Part shown: one piece after another, positions 12,992 to 21,859 of the stretch | Layout of the letters: each line of letters begins with the position of its first letter | Position numbering within the stretch: position 1 is the first letter of the stretch | Virus record (IMG/VR): IMGVR_UViG_3300042696_000074 | Coordinates: 1 to 29,515 of that record | DNA: 29,515 nt | Strand: one strand, 5' to 3' | DNA from: a virus | The notes under the pieces: generated by a model | Seen by the model: the letters and a program-made list of their open reading frames with translations, nothing else | Database searches by the model: none | Told to the model about the DNA's origin: nothing | Made by a program: the position numbers and the translations under genes

Positions 12992-14538
12992 TGAATGTAA
13001 GCGACTGGTTTCGAGCCGTGTTTGGATTGAATGAGGGGGAGCCTGAACAGGAGAGTTCAGTGCGTGCTGTAGGCAGTATCTCAGCCCCTGAGAAGGTTGC
13101 ACCCCAGGCGGGGAGAGTGACCCTGGAGGATGGAACGCTGAGCAACTCGTTCAAATCCTCCTGGGTGGTTTCACCCCCTAACGACTATGAAAGCTACTGG
13201 AGATTCCACGAACTGGACACGCAGACCCTCTCCTTGGTCAGCCCCAAGGAATTGTTGGATATGCTGGTGGACTTGTCGCCTGACATTGCAGCAGGTGCGT
13301 GGCATTTTCTGCGCCTCTGCAACCCTGGCTATGAGTACAAAGCCTACAAACTGGGGGGCAAGGCGCAGGAGGATGAACAAGCCAAGGCGCATCTGGACAA
13401 CTTCTTTGCTCGACTGCGTGACCAGTATGGTTCAGTAGATATTGTGCTGGGTCGTTTCTTTATGGGGGCTTATCTGCGGGGTGCTTTCTGTGGTGAACTG
13501 GTGCTAGATGACCAGGCCAGGGAATCCCTGGACTTGGTAGCCCCAGACCCTTACTCAATTCGCTTTCGCAAACGCATGGACTCCCTGCGGGGTGAGGTCT
13601 GGCAACCAGGACAGTGGCAGAACGGCAACTTCGTGCCACTCGACATTCCCAATTTCAGATACCTGCCCGTTGACCCTGTGCCAGCCAGCCCCTATGGGCG
13701 TGCCTTGGCTGCACCCGCACTCTTTGCGGCTATCTTCAGTCTCAGCCTCTTCCATGACATCAAGCGGGTCATCATGCAGCAGGGCTATAAACGCATGGAC
13801 ATTTCGCTCGACATGGAGAAGGCGATGGATGCCTTTAGCTATGTCCCGCAGGGCTATGCCAGTTTGGGGGAGTATATGCGTGCTGCCATTGCAGCGGTCA
13901 AGCTGGCCTATGCAGGGTTGAAACCCGATGATGCCTTCATTCACACCGACCTCTTCAAACTGGAGACACCGCAGGGAACGGTGGACTCGGACAGCATCGG
14001 GGCGATTGATGACATTATGGAAAGGTTAGAAAAGTTAATTACCAGAGCCTTGAAGAGCAATGGCGTGGTGATGGATACCAGCAACAATACCAATGAGACA
14101 GACTCCAACCGCAAGTGGGAGATACATGCAGCGGGTATCAAGTCGCTCCAGCACCACTGCGAGAACATGTTGGAGTCGCTTCTGACTCTGAGTTGCCAGG
14201 CGGTTGGGATTCAGGCGGTTGTTGAGTTTCGCTTTGCTGAACTGCGTGCGGCTGAGATGTTCAGGGACGAGCAAACTCGTACCCTTCGCATTCAGAACTC
14301 TCGTGCTGAGTATGAGGCTGGCTTTGTCAGCCAGGATGAAGCCTCCAACAAGGCTGTCAACCATGATGCTGATGTGCCAGAACCCCGCAACACCCAGGGT
14401 GCAGTGGATTTGGTCGAGGACAACAATGCTGGCAATGAGGTTTTGAACAAGCCTGACCAGAATAATAGCCAAGGGGGATTGCAATTTCGTGAGGATATGC
14501 TAGACTTAGTGGAGAATAAAAATGGGCATTACAACTAA
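12991..14538 (+). CDS. portal protein
   Basis: A 515-aa protein in the portal position between terminase and prohead protease. The start at 12991 (MNVSDWFRAVFG) shares bases with the terL stop (TGATG) and follows AAAGGATGGGGG; an ATG 12 bases earlier lacks spacing. The motifs DLSPDIAAGAWHFLRL, GAYLRGAFCGELVLD, and FRYLPVDPVPASPYGRAL followed by a long helix (SLSLFHDIKRVIMQQG) are typical of the DUF935/SPP1-like portal group: wing, stem, then the clip and crown. It forms the 12-subunit ring through which DNA enters. The C-terminal 100 residues are rich in Asn, Asp and Glu, probably disordered or crown. Confidence 0.9.
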   Translation: MNVSDWFRAVFGLNEGEPEQESSVRAVGSISAPEKVAPQAGRVTLEDGTLSNSFKSSWVVSPPNDYESYWRFHELDTQTLSLVSPKELLDMLVDLSPDIAAGAWHFLRLCNPGYEYKAYKLGGKAQEDEQAKAHLDNFFARLRDQYGSVDIVLGRFFMGAYLRGAFCGELVLDDQARESLDLVAPDPYSIRFRKRMDSLRGEVWQPGQWQNGNFVPLDIPNFRYLPVDPVPASPYGRALAAPALFAAIFSLSLFHDIKRVIMQQGYKRMDISLDMEKAMDAFSYVPQGYASLGEYMRAAIAAVKLAYAGLKPDDAFIHTDLFKLETPQGTVDSDSIGAIDDIMERLEKLITRALKSNGVVMDTSNNTNETDSNRKWEIHAAGIKSLQHHCENMLESLLTLSCQAVGIQAVVEFRFAELRAAEMFRDEQTRTLRIQNSRAEYEAGFVSQDEASNKAVNHDADVPEPRNTQGAVDLVEDNNAGNEVLNKPDQNNSQGGLQFREDMLDLVENKNGHYN

Positions 14539-14728
14539 TCATCAATGGAAAGTGAAAGCCTACATTCAGTATTTGTGTTCAAGTTGCGGCAGCGACAAGG
14601 GGTATGACAAGGAGAAACTTGTCCAGCCCTGCCCCAACTGTGGCTCTTCCTTCGTGAAGATGGCGCAGGTTCATCCCGACAAACGTCGTACCTTTCAGCA
14701 GGACAACAGGCAGATGGGGCCACTCTAA
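14522..14728 (+). CDS. zinc-ribbon protein, 68 aa
   Basis: A small protein with four cysteines in two knuckles, LCSSCG (C19, C22) and PCPNCG (C37, C40), the layout of a rubredoxin-like zinc ribbon. The rest is basic (VHPDKRRTFQQDNRQ). It overlaps the portal end by 17 bases and is two bases from the following gene. Zinc-ribbon proteins in head operons may bind nucleic acid or a structural partner; no direct evidence here. Confidence 0.75.
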   Translation: MGITTNHQWKVKAYIQYLCSSCGSDKGYDKEKLVQPCPNCGSSFVKMAQVHPDKRRTFQQDNRQMGPL

Positions 14729-14730
14729 GC

Positions 14731-16347
14731 ATGGCAACCCCACTTTGGGATGAAAAGAAGATACAGGCTCAGGTTCTGGCGAAGGCTATGAACCTGATTC
14801 CTTTTACAGATGCGCTTGAAACCCTCTATCAGATGCAGAGCGAGTATGAGTCTGAGAGACTTCTGACCCAGACACAACTTGCACAACAGCAGTCACGCAT
14901 TGATGCGCTTGAAGCCCAACTTCAGGGCTATCTCGCAACCACCACCGATGTGCAGGTGAGCGTGGATAAGAGCGTTCCTCTCCTCACCACCAACTTCTCC
15001 ACCTCAGTCGCCATGATTGAAAATCCACCCCTGTGGTCATTGCCAAGCTGGGGGACGATTCGAGAGTCACTCGCCCAGTGCTGCGATGTGTTCAAGTATC
15101 ACATCTTCCCCTTTGGGCTGATTGACCCCTGGTTGGAAGGGGAGAGTGAACCCAACTTCCAGCGAGGGCAGGGACTGGGCAATGCCTTCAGTCGCTTCAG
15201 AGAGATTCAGGCGTACAACCCTCAGGCGAAGATTCTATTAACCCTCTACGGTGCGCCCTGGTGGATGAAATCGGTGATGTTCAAGGGGGTTTCTACCCCA
15301 CTCACCTCTGCGGATGCCTACAGTGATGATGGGCGAGTCACGCAGGGTGCGCTGCCCAGATGGTTAACTTTGGTGGACAAGGCAGTGCGTTTGGCTGTGG
15401 CCTACGGTTGCACCGATTTTGAAATCTGGAATGAAGTCAAAGGCTGGTATGCTACTCCTAACAATCAGGCACGCACTTGGGATGCACGCTATGCGCCTGG
15501 CACTGGGGTCAATGGCGACATGGGCTTCTCCTACTTCCACGAACAGACAGCCAACCGAGTTGTGCAGACCATGACTGCTCTAGGCTTCTCACGCAACCAG
15601 TATCGCATTGCTGCCCCCTACATCCCGATGCCAACCAGGGGCAGTGCTAACGCAGATTCAATCCCATCCACCCATCCTCTCTACGCATTTCGAGAGAAAT
15701 GGGGCTACATGAACATTCAGCCAGTCAAGTTTTTGGTGGAGTTCTTCCAACAGGTAGCCTTACACAAACTGCCCCTGGACATGATAGCTTTGGACTTGTC
15801 GGCAGGGACGACGGATGGAGTCTACCCCAACTTGAATCCCTTCAACTACTCCTCCAAACTGGCTGACATTGTCCAGTACGCACGCAATGAACTCAACCTG
15901 GCTGGTTTGCCAGAGAGTCTGCCCTTCATCATCAGCGAACACTACGAGCCGCCTCCTGGCGAACTGGATAATTCAGACTCAGAGCCGCTGCGGTCAGCGA
16001 TGTGGGCCGATGCCATGCGGGTAAGTATGTTAAGTGGCGTTCTCTACACGGTTCCCTGGGGGGCAAGCTCTCCTGTGCAGGGCAAGTATCCTCAACTCAG
16101 CGCACTCATCAACAAGACCACAGGGGAGCTTCGCATGACAGGTCGGGTCTTTAGCCTCTTCAAGAAGCACTTCCCTCCTGGAACCAAACTGGTGAAAACA
16201 GTCATGGCAGGGAAAGACTTTCAGACGCTTGCCAGTGCTGAGTGGACAATGCTCTTTAATCAGTCAGGCCAACCACGCAAGGTTTTGGTGGGGACGAAAA
16301 TCTACGATATGCTACCGTATGAAACTTCCGTTGTAGGGACAGAGTGA
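14731..16347 (+). CDS. GH39-like glycoside hydrolase inside the head operon
   Basis: A 538-aa protein. Residues 1-70 form a helix and short coiled coil (MQSEYESERLLTQTQLAQQQ onward) that may tether it to another particle protein or make it a multimer. Residues about 80-475 look like a clan-A TIM barrel: LTTNFS at the first strand, KILLTLYGAPWWM, the acid/base in FEIWNEVKGW (E235) and the nucleophile in FIISEHYEPP (E403). A small beta domain follows (480-538), the architecture of GH39-type enzymes. It should hydrolyse a polysaccharide or glycoconjugate; the substrate is unknown. It has no signal peptide. Such an enzyme between portal and prohead protease is unusual and suggests that it is carried on the particle. 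Confidence 0.75.
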   Translation: MATPLWDEKKIQAQVLAKAMNLIPFTDALETLYQMQSEYESERLLTQTQLAQQQSRIDALEAQLQGYLATTTDVQVSVDKSVPLLTTNFSTSVAMIENPPLWSLPSWGTIRESLAQCCDVFKYHIFPFGLIDPWLEGESEPNFQRGQGLGNAFSRFREIQAYNPQAKILLTLYGAPWWMKSVMFKGVSTPLTSADAYSDDGRVTQGALPRWLTLVDKAVRLAVAYGCTDFEIWNEVKGWYATPNNQARTWDARYAPGTGVNGDMGFSYFHEQTANRVVQTMTALGFSRNQYRIAAPYIPMPTRGSANADSIPSTHPLYAFREKWGYMNIQPVKFLVEFFQQVALHKLPLDMIALDLSAGTTDGVYPNLNPFNYSSKLADIVQYARNELNLAGLPESLPFIISEHYEPPPGELDNSDSEPLRSAMWADAMRVSMLSGVLYTVPWGASSPVQGKYPQLSALINKTTGELRMTGRVFSLFKKHFPPGTKLVKTVMAGKDFQTLASAEWTMLFNQSGQPRKVLVGTKIYDMLPYETSVVGTE

Positions 16348-16348
16348 T

Positions 16349-17494
16349 ATGCCAGAAAAACTTTCACACACAGCACGACTGCATCGGGTTGAGGGGGGAT
16401 TGATTCAGCAGCGGTTGACCCTGCTGCAGACTCGCTACCCAGAGGTAGCCGAGGACAGCGAACACCCACCCTTCTTCTTTGATGCCGAAATCAGCAACAA
16501 CCTGCTGGACTCGCACTATACCCACATGTCAGAGTCTACTCTCAATAACTACGCTGAAGATGCCAAACGGGGGGTGGCTTTCTTGCGGGGTCACAACTGG
16601 TCTGAATTGCCCATCGGCTACTCGCTGGATGCCAACCTGGAGAGCAGTGCAGAACGCCAGCGTGTGGTTGCTAGCTTCTACACGGTTTCAGGGTTATCTG
16701 CTACCGATGACCTGATTGCACGCATGAAGACAGGACTGGTGCGGGATGTGAGTGTCGGCTTTCATGGGGGTCGGGCTGTCTGCGACATCTGCGGTCAGGA
16801 CTTTTGGGACTGCCGCCACTTCCCAGGATTGAAGTATGAAGAGAAGGAGGGGGACACCATTCGTACCCTTCTTGCTACCTTTACCATTGAGGATGCCAGG
16901 CTGAGTGAAGTCTCTGGCGTCTTTGATGGCAGCACGCCAGAGGCGATGATTCTCAAGGCTGAACGTGCTGCCAAGGCAGGGGAGTTAACCCCTCAACAAA
17001 TTGAACTTTTAGAGAGTCGTTATCGAATTGCACTGCCAACCAGAAAGGTCGTACCCATGCCAGAAGAGACAAAACCAACACGCACTCTGGATGAGAAACA
17101 GTTTCAGCGACTGGTGGATAACCTCTGCATCCACAATCTCATGCCGGAAGAGGAGCGCAAGACAGTCACGCCCGACACGGCAATCGCCTATGTGGAACTG
17201 GCTGGCAAGCGTATCAAGGAACTCGAACCCCAGGCTGAGGAAGGTCGTCAGTATCGCAAGGACTTGGTGGCTGAAGCCCTGGCTGAGGGTGTACGGGCGC
17301 AGGGCAATGACTTTGACAAGACCCTCTATGAGGGGACGCTCAATGCCGCACCCCTGCCTGTTATCAAGCGCATGAAGGAAGACTGGAAGAAAATTGCCGA
17401 CAAGAGTCTAACGGGTGGGCGTTCCACTGTAGACGGTGACGAACGCCAGCAGCGCAAGGTAACAGCGTCTGCACCTGATGAGGCGTATCGCTAA
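16349..17494 (+). CDS. prohead protease, probably fused to scaffold
   Basis: A 381-aa protein in the protease position. Residues 40-200 fit the S78-type prohead protease: the His in FLRGHNW (H82), the Ser in RDVSVGFHGG (S135), and ARLSEVSGVFDGSTPEA, which matches the 'l.EvS.v.dpa.p.A' end of the domain. Inserted after the Ser is a cysteine knuckle CDICGQDFWDCRH (C145, C148, C155, H157) of the type seen in several phage proteases, probably binding zinc. Residues 245-381 are charged and helical, as expected for a scaffold cleaved away during maturation. No separate scaffold gene is seen, which supports a fusion. The ATG lies one base after the previous stop. Confidence 0.85.
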   Translation: MPEKLSHTARLHRVEGGLIQQRLTLLQTRYPEVAEDSEHPPFFFDAEISNNLLDSHYTHMSESTLNNYAEDAKRGVAFLRGHNWSELPIGYSLDANLESSAERQRVVASFYTVSGLSATDDLIARMKTGLVRDVSVGFHGGRAVCDICGQDFWDCRHFPGLKYEEKEGDTIRTLLATFTIEDARLSEVSGVFDGSTPEAMILKAERAAKAGELTPQQIELLESRYRIALPTRKVVPMPEETKPTRTLDEKQFQRLVDNLCIHNLMPEEERKTVTPDTAIAYVELAGKRIKELEPQAEEGRQYRKDLVAEALAEGVRAQGNDFDKTLYEGTLNAAPLPVIKRMKEDWKKIADKSLTGGRSTVDGDERQQRKVTASAPDEAYR

Positions 17495-17519
17495 TACTCA
17501 ACACTAGGAGGAAAGACTG

Positions 17520-17960
17520 ATGACTGACCCACGTGAGGATGTTCGCTTTGAAGGAATCGGGTATGTGGCCTTTACCTACAACCACGATGACACGATTGTG
17601 TACGACATAACCGAAGAGGGTAACTCAGCCCAGGTTGGTTTGGCTGTCACGCTGGAGTCCAGCGGGGTGGTCAGCCTGGTGGGTGATGGTGAACAGGTGG
17701 AGGGCAAGCTCGTCAAGGTTGAACCTGGCGGGGTTGCAGTGGTGCAGGTGGGTGGCGTGATGACCCTGCCAGGTGGCAGTGGCGCAACCCTCACCCCTGG
17801 CTCCAAGATTGTGGGGGATTTGGGTGCAGCGAGTGCTGAGGGCTATGTCCAAAGTGCGGCTGCTGCAACTGCTGCGAACGCAGTGGTTTCTCGTGGCACA
17901 ATCATTGATGCTTCGGTGGCAACGGCTGTGGTTGTCCGTTTGGAAGCTATCGGTAACTAA
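17520..17960 (+). CDS. capsid decoration (head stabilising) protein
   Basis: A 146-aa beta-rich protein directly before the major capsid protein, the usual place for a decoration or cement protein. It has repeating Gly-Val strands (VVSLVGDGEQVEGKLV, VAVVQVGGVMTLPGG), then the segment LTPGSKIVGDLGA and a C-terminal RGTIIDASVATAVVVRLE. These resemble DUF2190-like and trimeric cement proteins, which bind the capsid surface in many copies. It has a perfect AGGAGG 8 bases before the ATG, one of the strongest sites of the late operon, fitting a protein needed in hundreds of copies. Confidence 0.8.
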   Translation: MTDPREDVRFEGIGYVAFTYNHDDTIVYDITEEGNSAQVGLAVTLESSGVVSLVGDGEQVEGKLVKVEPGGVAVVQVGGVMTLPGGSGATLTPGSKIVGDLGAASAEGYVQSAAAATAANAVVSRGTIIDASVATAVVVRLEAIGN

Positions 17961-17981
17961 TTCAAGAGGAGGGACATTCAC

Positions 17982-19199
17982 ATGCCAGATACACAGACTG
18001 CTCAAGAGATTCACCAACGCCTGTCACAGCCTGACCGAGCGTTGGAGTTGCACCGTGAGGCACTCAAGGCGGGAATGCCGTTGAGCCGCTACCTGGAGGT
18101 CATTGACCCCAGTGAGAAGGGCAGCACCCTGGACGCCTTTGGTCGCCAGTTGCGTGAAGCAGGGATCATCACCCGCAGCAATCCAATGGCAGGGTGGTGG
18201 GCGAGTGAGGCGACTCGCTTCTTTGATGACCCTGTGGGGCGTGCGCTCTACCCTGAGTTCTTTGCACGCCAGTGGCGCAGTGTCATGTTTGCGCCACCGC
18301 AACAGCGTGCTGCCGCTATCCTGCTCTCCAGCGACTATCCGATTGATAGCCCTGAACGACCCTATCCTGATGTGGCTGCACCAGAGTGGCTGAACCAGTT
18401 TCAACCTGCGATTCCACTCAATGAACTGGTCGGTTCGACCCAGGCGATTCAGGGTGAGGATTACCGCAGCATCTATATGACCTACGATGCCGATGCCCTG
18501 CGCCTCTTCCGTATCGGAGAGTCGGCTGAAATTCCAACAGCGACCCTGACCACAAGCTCTCGTGCCAACCGCCTTCGCAAGTATGGTCGTGGACTGCGTG
18601 CTACCTACGAACAACTGCGCCGTATGCGAATTGACCGTTTAGCCTGGTGGATTCGCTGGCAAGCCCTGCAGAGCGAAGTGGATAAGGTGACCGCTGCCCT
18701 GGACTATCTCGTTTCGGGTGATGGTAACTCCGGCACTGCTGCCACTGTGTACGATTTGACCGACCTGGACTCTGCTGCCACAGCGGGAACGCTGACGCTC
18801 AAGGGCTGGCTCAACTTCCGTATGCAGTTCAACCAACCCTACACCATGACCACCGCTTTGATGCCGACCGATGTGGCACTGCAGGTGATTCTGCTCAATG
18901 CGGGAACAGCCAACGTGCCTTTGGCAGGGTTGAATCTCAATGGGGTCGGCAACAGCCTGACACCCATCAACACCACAGCGGATGGTATTCGCTATGGCTG
19001 GACTGCAGAAGCCCCTGCCAGCAAGATTATCGGTTTTGACCGACGCTTTGCCCTGGAGCAGGTGACTGAAATCGGCAGCGAGATTCGGGAAACCGAACGC
19101 TTCATCACCAACCAGACCGAGTTGATGGTGATGACCGAAACCAGTGGCTTTGGTGTGATGGATGCGAGTGGAACCAAGATTTTGAACCTTGCCGCATAA
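17982..19199 (+). CDS. major capsid protein, HK97 fold
   Basis: A 405-aa protein in the major capsid position, with GAGGAGGG 8 bases upstream. After a helical N-terminal arm come MAGWWASEATRFFDDPVGRALYP and a spine-helix region. YKVLIPTD-like loops are replaced by YTMTTALMPTDVALQVILLN, which is the P-domain/A-domain transition of HK97-like capsids. RGLRATYEQLRRMRIDRLAWWIR is the long spine helix. The end (IGFDRRFALEQVTEIGSEIRE, then GVMDASGTKIL) resembles the A-domain close of this group. It assembles pentamers and hexamers of the shell. No obvious cleaved delta domain is separate, so the scaffold is likely in the protease gene product. Confidence 0.9.
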   Translation: MPDTQTAQEIHQRLSQPDRALELHREALKAGMPLSRYLEVIDPSEKGSTLDAFGRQLREAGIITRSNPMAGWWASEATRFFDDPVGRALYPEFFARQWRSVMFAPPQQRAAAILLSSDYPIDSPERPYPDVAAPEWLNQFQPAIPLNELVGSTQAIQGEDYRSIYMTYDADALRLFRIGESAEIPTATLTTSSRANRLRKYGRGLRATYEQLRRMRIDRLAWWIRWQALQSEVDKVTAALDYLVSGDGNSGTAATVYDLTDLDSAATAGTLTLKGWLNFRMQFNQPYTMTTALMPTDVALQVILLNAGTANVPLAGLNLNGVGNSLTPINTTADGIRYGWTAEAPASKIIGFDRRFALEQVTEIGSEIRETERFITNQTELMVMTETSGFGVMDASGTKILNLAA

Positions 19200-19209
19200 G
19201 GAGACAACT

Positions 19210-19557
19210 ATGTCAGACGAACAAAAGACAGTGAAGACCTTGCAGGTGCAGGGTGCAGGTCGAGATTCCAAGGTTGCCTTCTGGGAGAAGAATGAACTTC
19301 ACCCAGAGGGTGAGGTCTTTATTACCAACAATGGTCAGGCAGTGGAGGTGGCAGAAACCCCTGCGGTAAAGCGTGCCATTGCTGAGGGGCGCATCACCAC
19401 TGAAATCAATAACTGGAACACGAAGAAGAAAACCACTGCTACCACTCTACGTCCTGCCACTGAAGAGGAAGAGGATGCAGCGGGTCTGACTACCGATGTG
19501 GAGAAGAAGACCGCTGTGGTGGCTGAACCGATTCGTCGTGGCGCACGTCCCAGTTAA
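19210..19557 (+). CDS. hypothetical head-region protein, 115 aa
   Basis: The start at 19210 (MSDEQKTVKTLQV) has AAGGAG 6 bases upstream, partly inside the capsid gene stop. It has a beta-rich first half (SKVAFWEKNELHPEGEVFI, then GQAVEVAETPAVKRAI) and a low-complexity, charged tail (TTATTLRPATEEEEDAAG). Position after the capsid gene suggests a head or connector accessory protein; the segment 'EVFI.ngq.veVAeTpaVkraI.eG' is typical of small proteins in this place. No known function is assigned. Confidence 0.7.
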   Translation: MSDEQKTVKTLQVQGAGRDSKVAFWEKNELHPEGEVFITNNGQAVEVAETPAVKRAIAEGRITTEINNWNTKKKTTATTLRPATEEEEDAAGLTTDVEKKTAVVAEPIRRGARPS

Positions 19558-19564
19558 GGGGTGA

Positions 19565-19954
19565 ATGATGGCTGTCTTCTCTGACCTGATAACCGATGCT
19601 GCTTCTGTCCTGCAGTACAACCGCTTGCGTCGTGATGTGGGCGCAAGCAGCGATGTGCTGACGGATGCCATTGCAGAGGATTACTTTGTCGAGGCACAGG
19701 AGAAGTACCCTAACGACCAGGCGAAGATGATTGCCTACGCTCGTGTCATTGCGCTGCGGGGGATTCGTGCCAGTGCAGCCCTGCTGGGCAAGTATGCCCA
19801 GAACCAGTCTGAGGAAGACCTGACCAAAGTCTTCACCAATTTGGGGGATATGCTCAAGGATGCCATCAAGGAAGTGGAGAAGGTGGCTGACCCGATTGAG
19901 TCAAATGTTGAACCCTTCTTCTTTGGGGTAGCGACAGGGAGTCGGGGAAGATGA
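19565..19954 (+). CDS. head-tail connector (adaptor-like) protein, 129 aa
   Basis: A mostly helical 129-aa protein with a long helix SEEDLTKVFTNLGDMLKDAIKEVEKV. Its position (first after the capsid block, before two beta-rich connector genes) and helical make-up match the adaptor that docks beneath the portal in siphoviruses. Two ATG codons occur in a row (19565 and 19568); AAGGGG upstream has better spacing to the second. The stop overlaps the next ATG (ATGA). Sequence similarity alone would not prove the adaptor role. Confidence 0.65.
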   Translation: MMAVFSDLITDAASVLQYNRLRRDVGASSDVLTDAIAEDYFVEAQEKYPNDQAKMIAYARVIALRGIRASAALLGKYAQNQSEEDLTKVFTNLGDMLKDAIKEVEKVADPIESNVEPFFFGVATGSRGR

Positions 19955-20334
19955 GCCTGGACATTGGCAAGCTAATCTCTGGTGCAGGAGGCAGAATCAT
20001 TCCTGCCCAGGCTCCACTCAGAGCGCAAATTGAGTGGGCCAGGATTCTGGACAAACCTACTGTCGTTGAACTGGAGCGTGGCAGTGAAACCCTGCCACCC
20101 CAGACAGTGCGTTTGGAGTTTGACAACGGCAATCCAGGTGATGCCACCAGTGTATCGGGCAGCAGCGCAATTCGCAGGTTGACCATCTTTGGCATTGAAA
20201 ACCATCCCACCCTACCCGACACAGACATTGATGCCTGGGACACTTTTGTGCTGGAAGACCAGGAGTACACGGTAGTAACGGTCAACCACCAGACACATGG
20301 CTCTGTTCAGGCATACTGCGAGGCGATTGGCTGA
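19951..20334 (+). CDS. head-closure (stopper-like) protein, 127 aa
   Basis: A 127-aa beta-rich protein with strand pairs PQTVRLEFDN, RRLTIFGIENHP and WDTFVLEDQEYTVVTVN, then a final helix. That fits the small SH3-like barrel of head-closure/stopper proteins, which often carry the 'D.f...g..YtV..v' pattern near the end. Context (after the adaptor, before the tail terminator) is the main evidence. Translation is coupled to both neighbours (ATGA and TGATG). Confidence 0.65.
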   Translation: MSLDIGKLISGAGGRIIPAQAPLRAQIEWARILDKPTVVELERGSETLPPQTVRLEFDNGNPGDATSVSGSSAIRRLTIFGIENHPTLPDTDIDAWDTFVLEDQEYTVVTVNHQTHGSVQAYCEAIG

Positions 20335-20807
20335 TGCCGACACGAGAAGACTTGTTTGTTGCCAAGCTCAAGGCAGACCCGACAATGGTATCTCTTGCCC
20401 CTGGTGGCATCTATACCGATGAGGAAATCGGTCTGGAAGGAATCCATCGGGGTGCAGACTCCAACACCGATGCCGCCTTTGATGAGAAGGGAAGGCTCAA
20501 GACCTGTATCGTCGTGCGCCAGACAGCCGTGACACCCTTCAACAATGTGCGTTCCCAGAAGGACAAGATGGTTGCCACTGTGCAGCGTGTCGAGGTCTAC
20601 TTCTACCAGCACAGGGGTCAGGATGAAGTGGATGCAGCCAAGCTGCGTGCCTATGAAGTGCTGGAGGGGGAGAGGTTAATCGGAACCTACACCCTGACCT
20701 GGCTGGGTGAGTCACCCTTCTACTATGATGTGGGGCCAGTCGCCAATTCCACCACTCTGCGCCAGGACTGGCAGGTGGTGGGAACACGGAAGCCAGGCAC
20801 GACATGA
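20334..20807 (+). CDS. tail terminator-like protein, 157 aa
   Basis: A 157-aa alpha/beta protein with an N-terminal helix (REDLFVAKLKADPTM), an exposed loop and strands, a KLRAYEVLEGERLIG helix-strand, and a final strand pair. This layout matches proteins that end the tail tube and join it to the head. It begins within the stop of the head-closure gene (TGATG) and ends in ATGA with the glycosyltransferase. It is assigned by position and fold-like pattern rather than by a diagnostic motif. Confidence 0.6.
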   Translation: MPTREDLFVAKLKADPTMVSLAPGGIYTDEEIGLEGIHRGADSNTDAAFDEKGRLKTCIVVRQTAVTPFNNVRSQKDKMVATVQRVEVYFYQHRGQDEVDAAKLRAYEVLEGERLIGTYTLTWLGESPFYYDVGPVANSTTLRQDWQVVGTRKPGTT

Positions 20808-21859
20808 GGCTCAACTACTTCGCCTACTACTACACCTATGACGGCTATGGCAGATACAATGCCAGGCTGGTCAAAGCCCTCCTGGACTCAGGTGTGGATG
20901 TGAAGGTTGCCACAATGGAACACATTCCCATGCCAGCCTGGATGCACAAAAGGGAAGGGATTTGTTGGGATGCGCTCAGCATCTCTTCGATGCCACCCTA
21001 CTATCTGCAGCCAGTCCCAGGTCGCCACTGGCTTCTGACCATGACTGAGGGCAGTCTGGTTCCCCCCAAGTGGGTAGAGAAAATCAACACCTCTGGGGTG
21101 GAGCGAGTGATTGTGCCTTGCCAGCACAACAAACTCGCCTTTGAAGCGAGTGGCGTTACAGCACCTGTCTCGGTTGTACCAGGGGGGACTGACCCTGAAG
21201 AGTTCCTGCTCCTCTCCTCAGAACGTCCCCCTGCCAAACCCTACACCTTTCTAGCTCTGGCTGACAGAGGCAGCAGGAAGGGCTGGGAAGAGGTCTATAA
21301 CGCTTTCTACGTGGCCTTTGGGGGCAAGACGAGTGGTTGTAAGGATGTGCGCCTTATCATCAAGGAGCGACCTCCTGCGAATGGCAAGAGTGTTTTGAGG
21401 ATGATGGCAAATGCCCAGGGTATGGATGCACGCATTGTTTGCCAGACAACGGATATGCCTGACATGCGAGAGGTTTACGCTCAGGCTGACTGTGTGGCGA
21501 TTCCCTCTCGCAGTGAAGGGTGGGGAATGCCACAGCGGGAAGCCGCCATGATGGGACTGCCTGTCATTACCCAGCAGTACAGCGGCTTGGATGATGGTCA
21601 CACCCAGGAGTGGGCTTTGACCACAGAGCCAGGCGAACTCAGACCTGTCCCCAAGAAGGATGACAAGGCGGCAGGAGAGTGGATGGTGGCAGATGTGGCA
21701 AGCCTGGCTGACCGAATGCGCTGGTGCTACGAGAACCCTGCACTGGCTCAGGAGTTTGGTTACAAGGCAGCACAGTGGTTGCGTGCTAACCAGACCTGGC
21801 AGCACGCAGCAGACAAGTTGCTGGCATTGATAGGGGCGCAGGATGGCGTACCAGTCTGA
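20804..21859 (+). CDS. glycosyltransferase family 4 (GT-B) in the connector/tail block
   Basis: A 351-aa GT-B enzyme. The N-terminal domain starts with a strand and glycine-rich loop (YYYTYDGYGRYN). The GT4 hinge is VVPGGTDPEEF (124-134), then LADRGSRKGW (R155, K159). The donor site is PSRSEGWGMPQREA, giving an E-x7-E motif (E238 and E246) that binds the sugar nucleotide. It would transfer a sugar from an activated donor to a protein, DNA or polysaccharide. Position between tail terminator and gp10-like gene, coupled on both sides, points to a virion protein as acceptor, as reported for some phages of actinobacteria. The acceptor is inferred. No signal peptide is present. Confidence 0.9.
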   Translation: MRLNYFAYYYTYDGYGRYNARLVKALLDSGVDVKVATMEHIPMPAWMHKREGICWDALSISSMPPYYLQPVPGRHWLLTMTEGSLVPPKWVEKINTSGVERVIVPCQHNKLAFEASGVTAPVSVVPGGTDPEEFLLLSSERPPAKPYTFLALADRGSRKGWEEVYNAFYVAFGGKTSGCKDVRLIIKERPPANGKSVLRMMANAQGMDARIVCQTTDMPDMREVYAQADCVAIPSRSEGWGMPQREAAMMGLPVITQQYSGLDDGHTQEWALTTEPGELRPVPKKDDKAAGEWMVADVASLADRMRWCYENPALAQEFGYKAAQWLRANQTWQHAADKLLALIGAQDGVPV

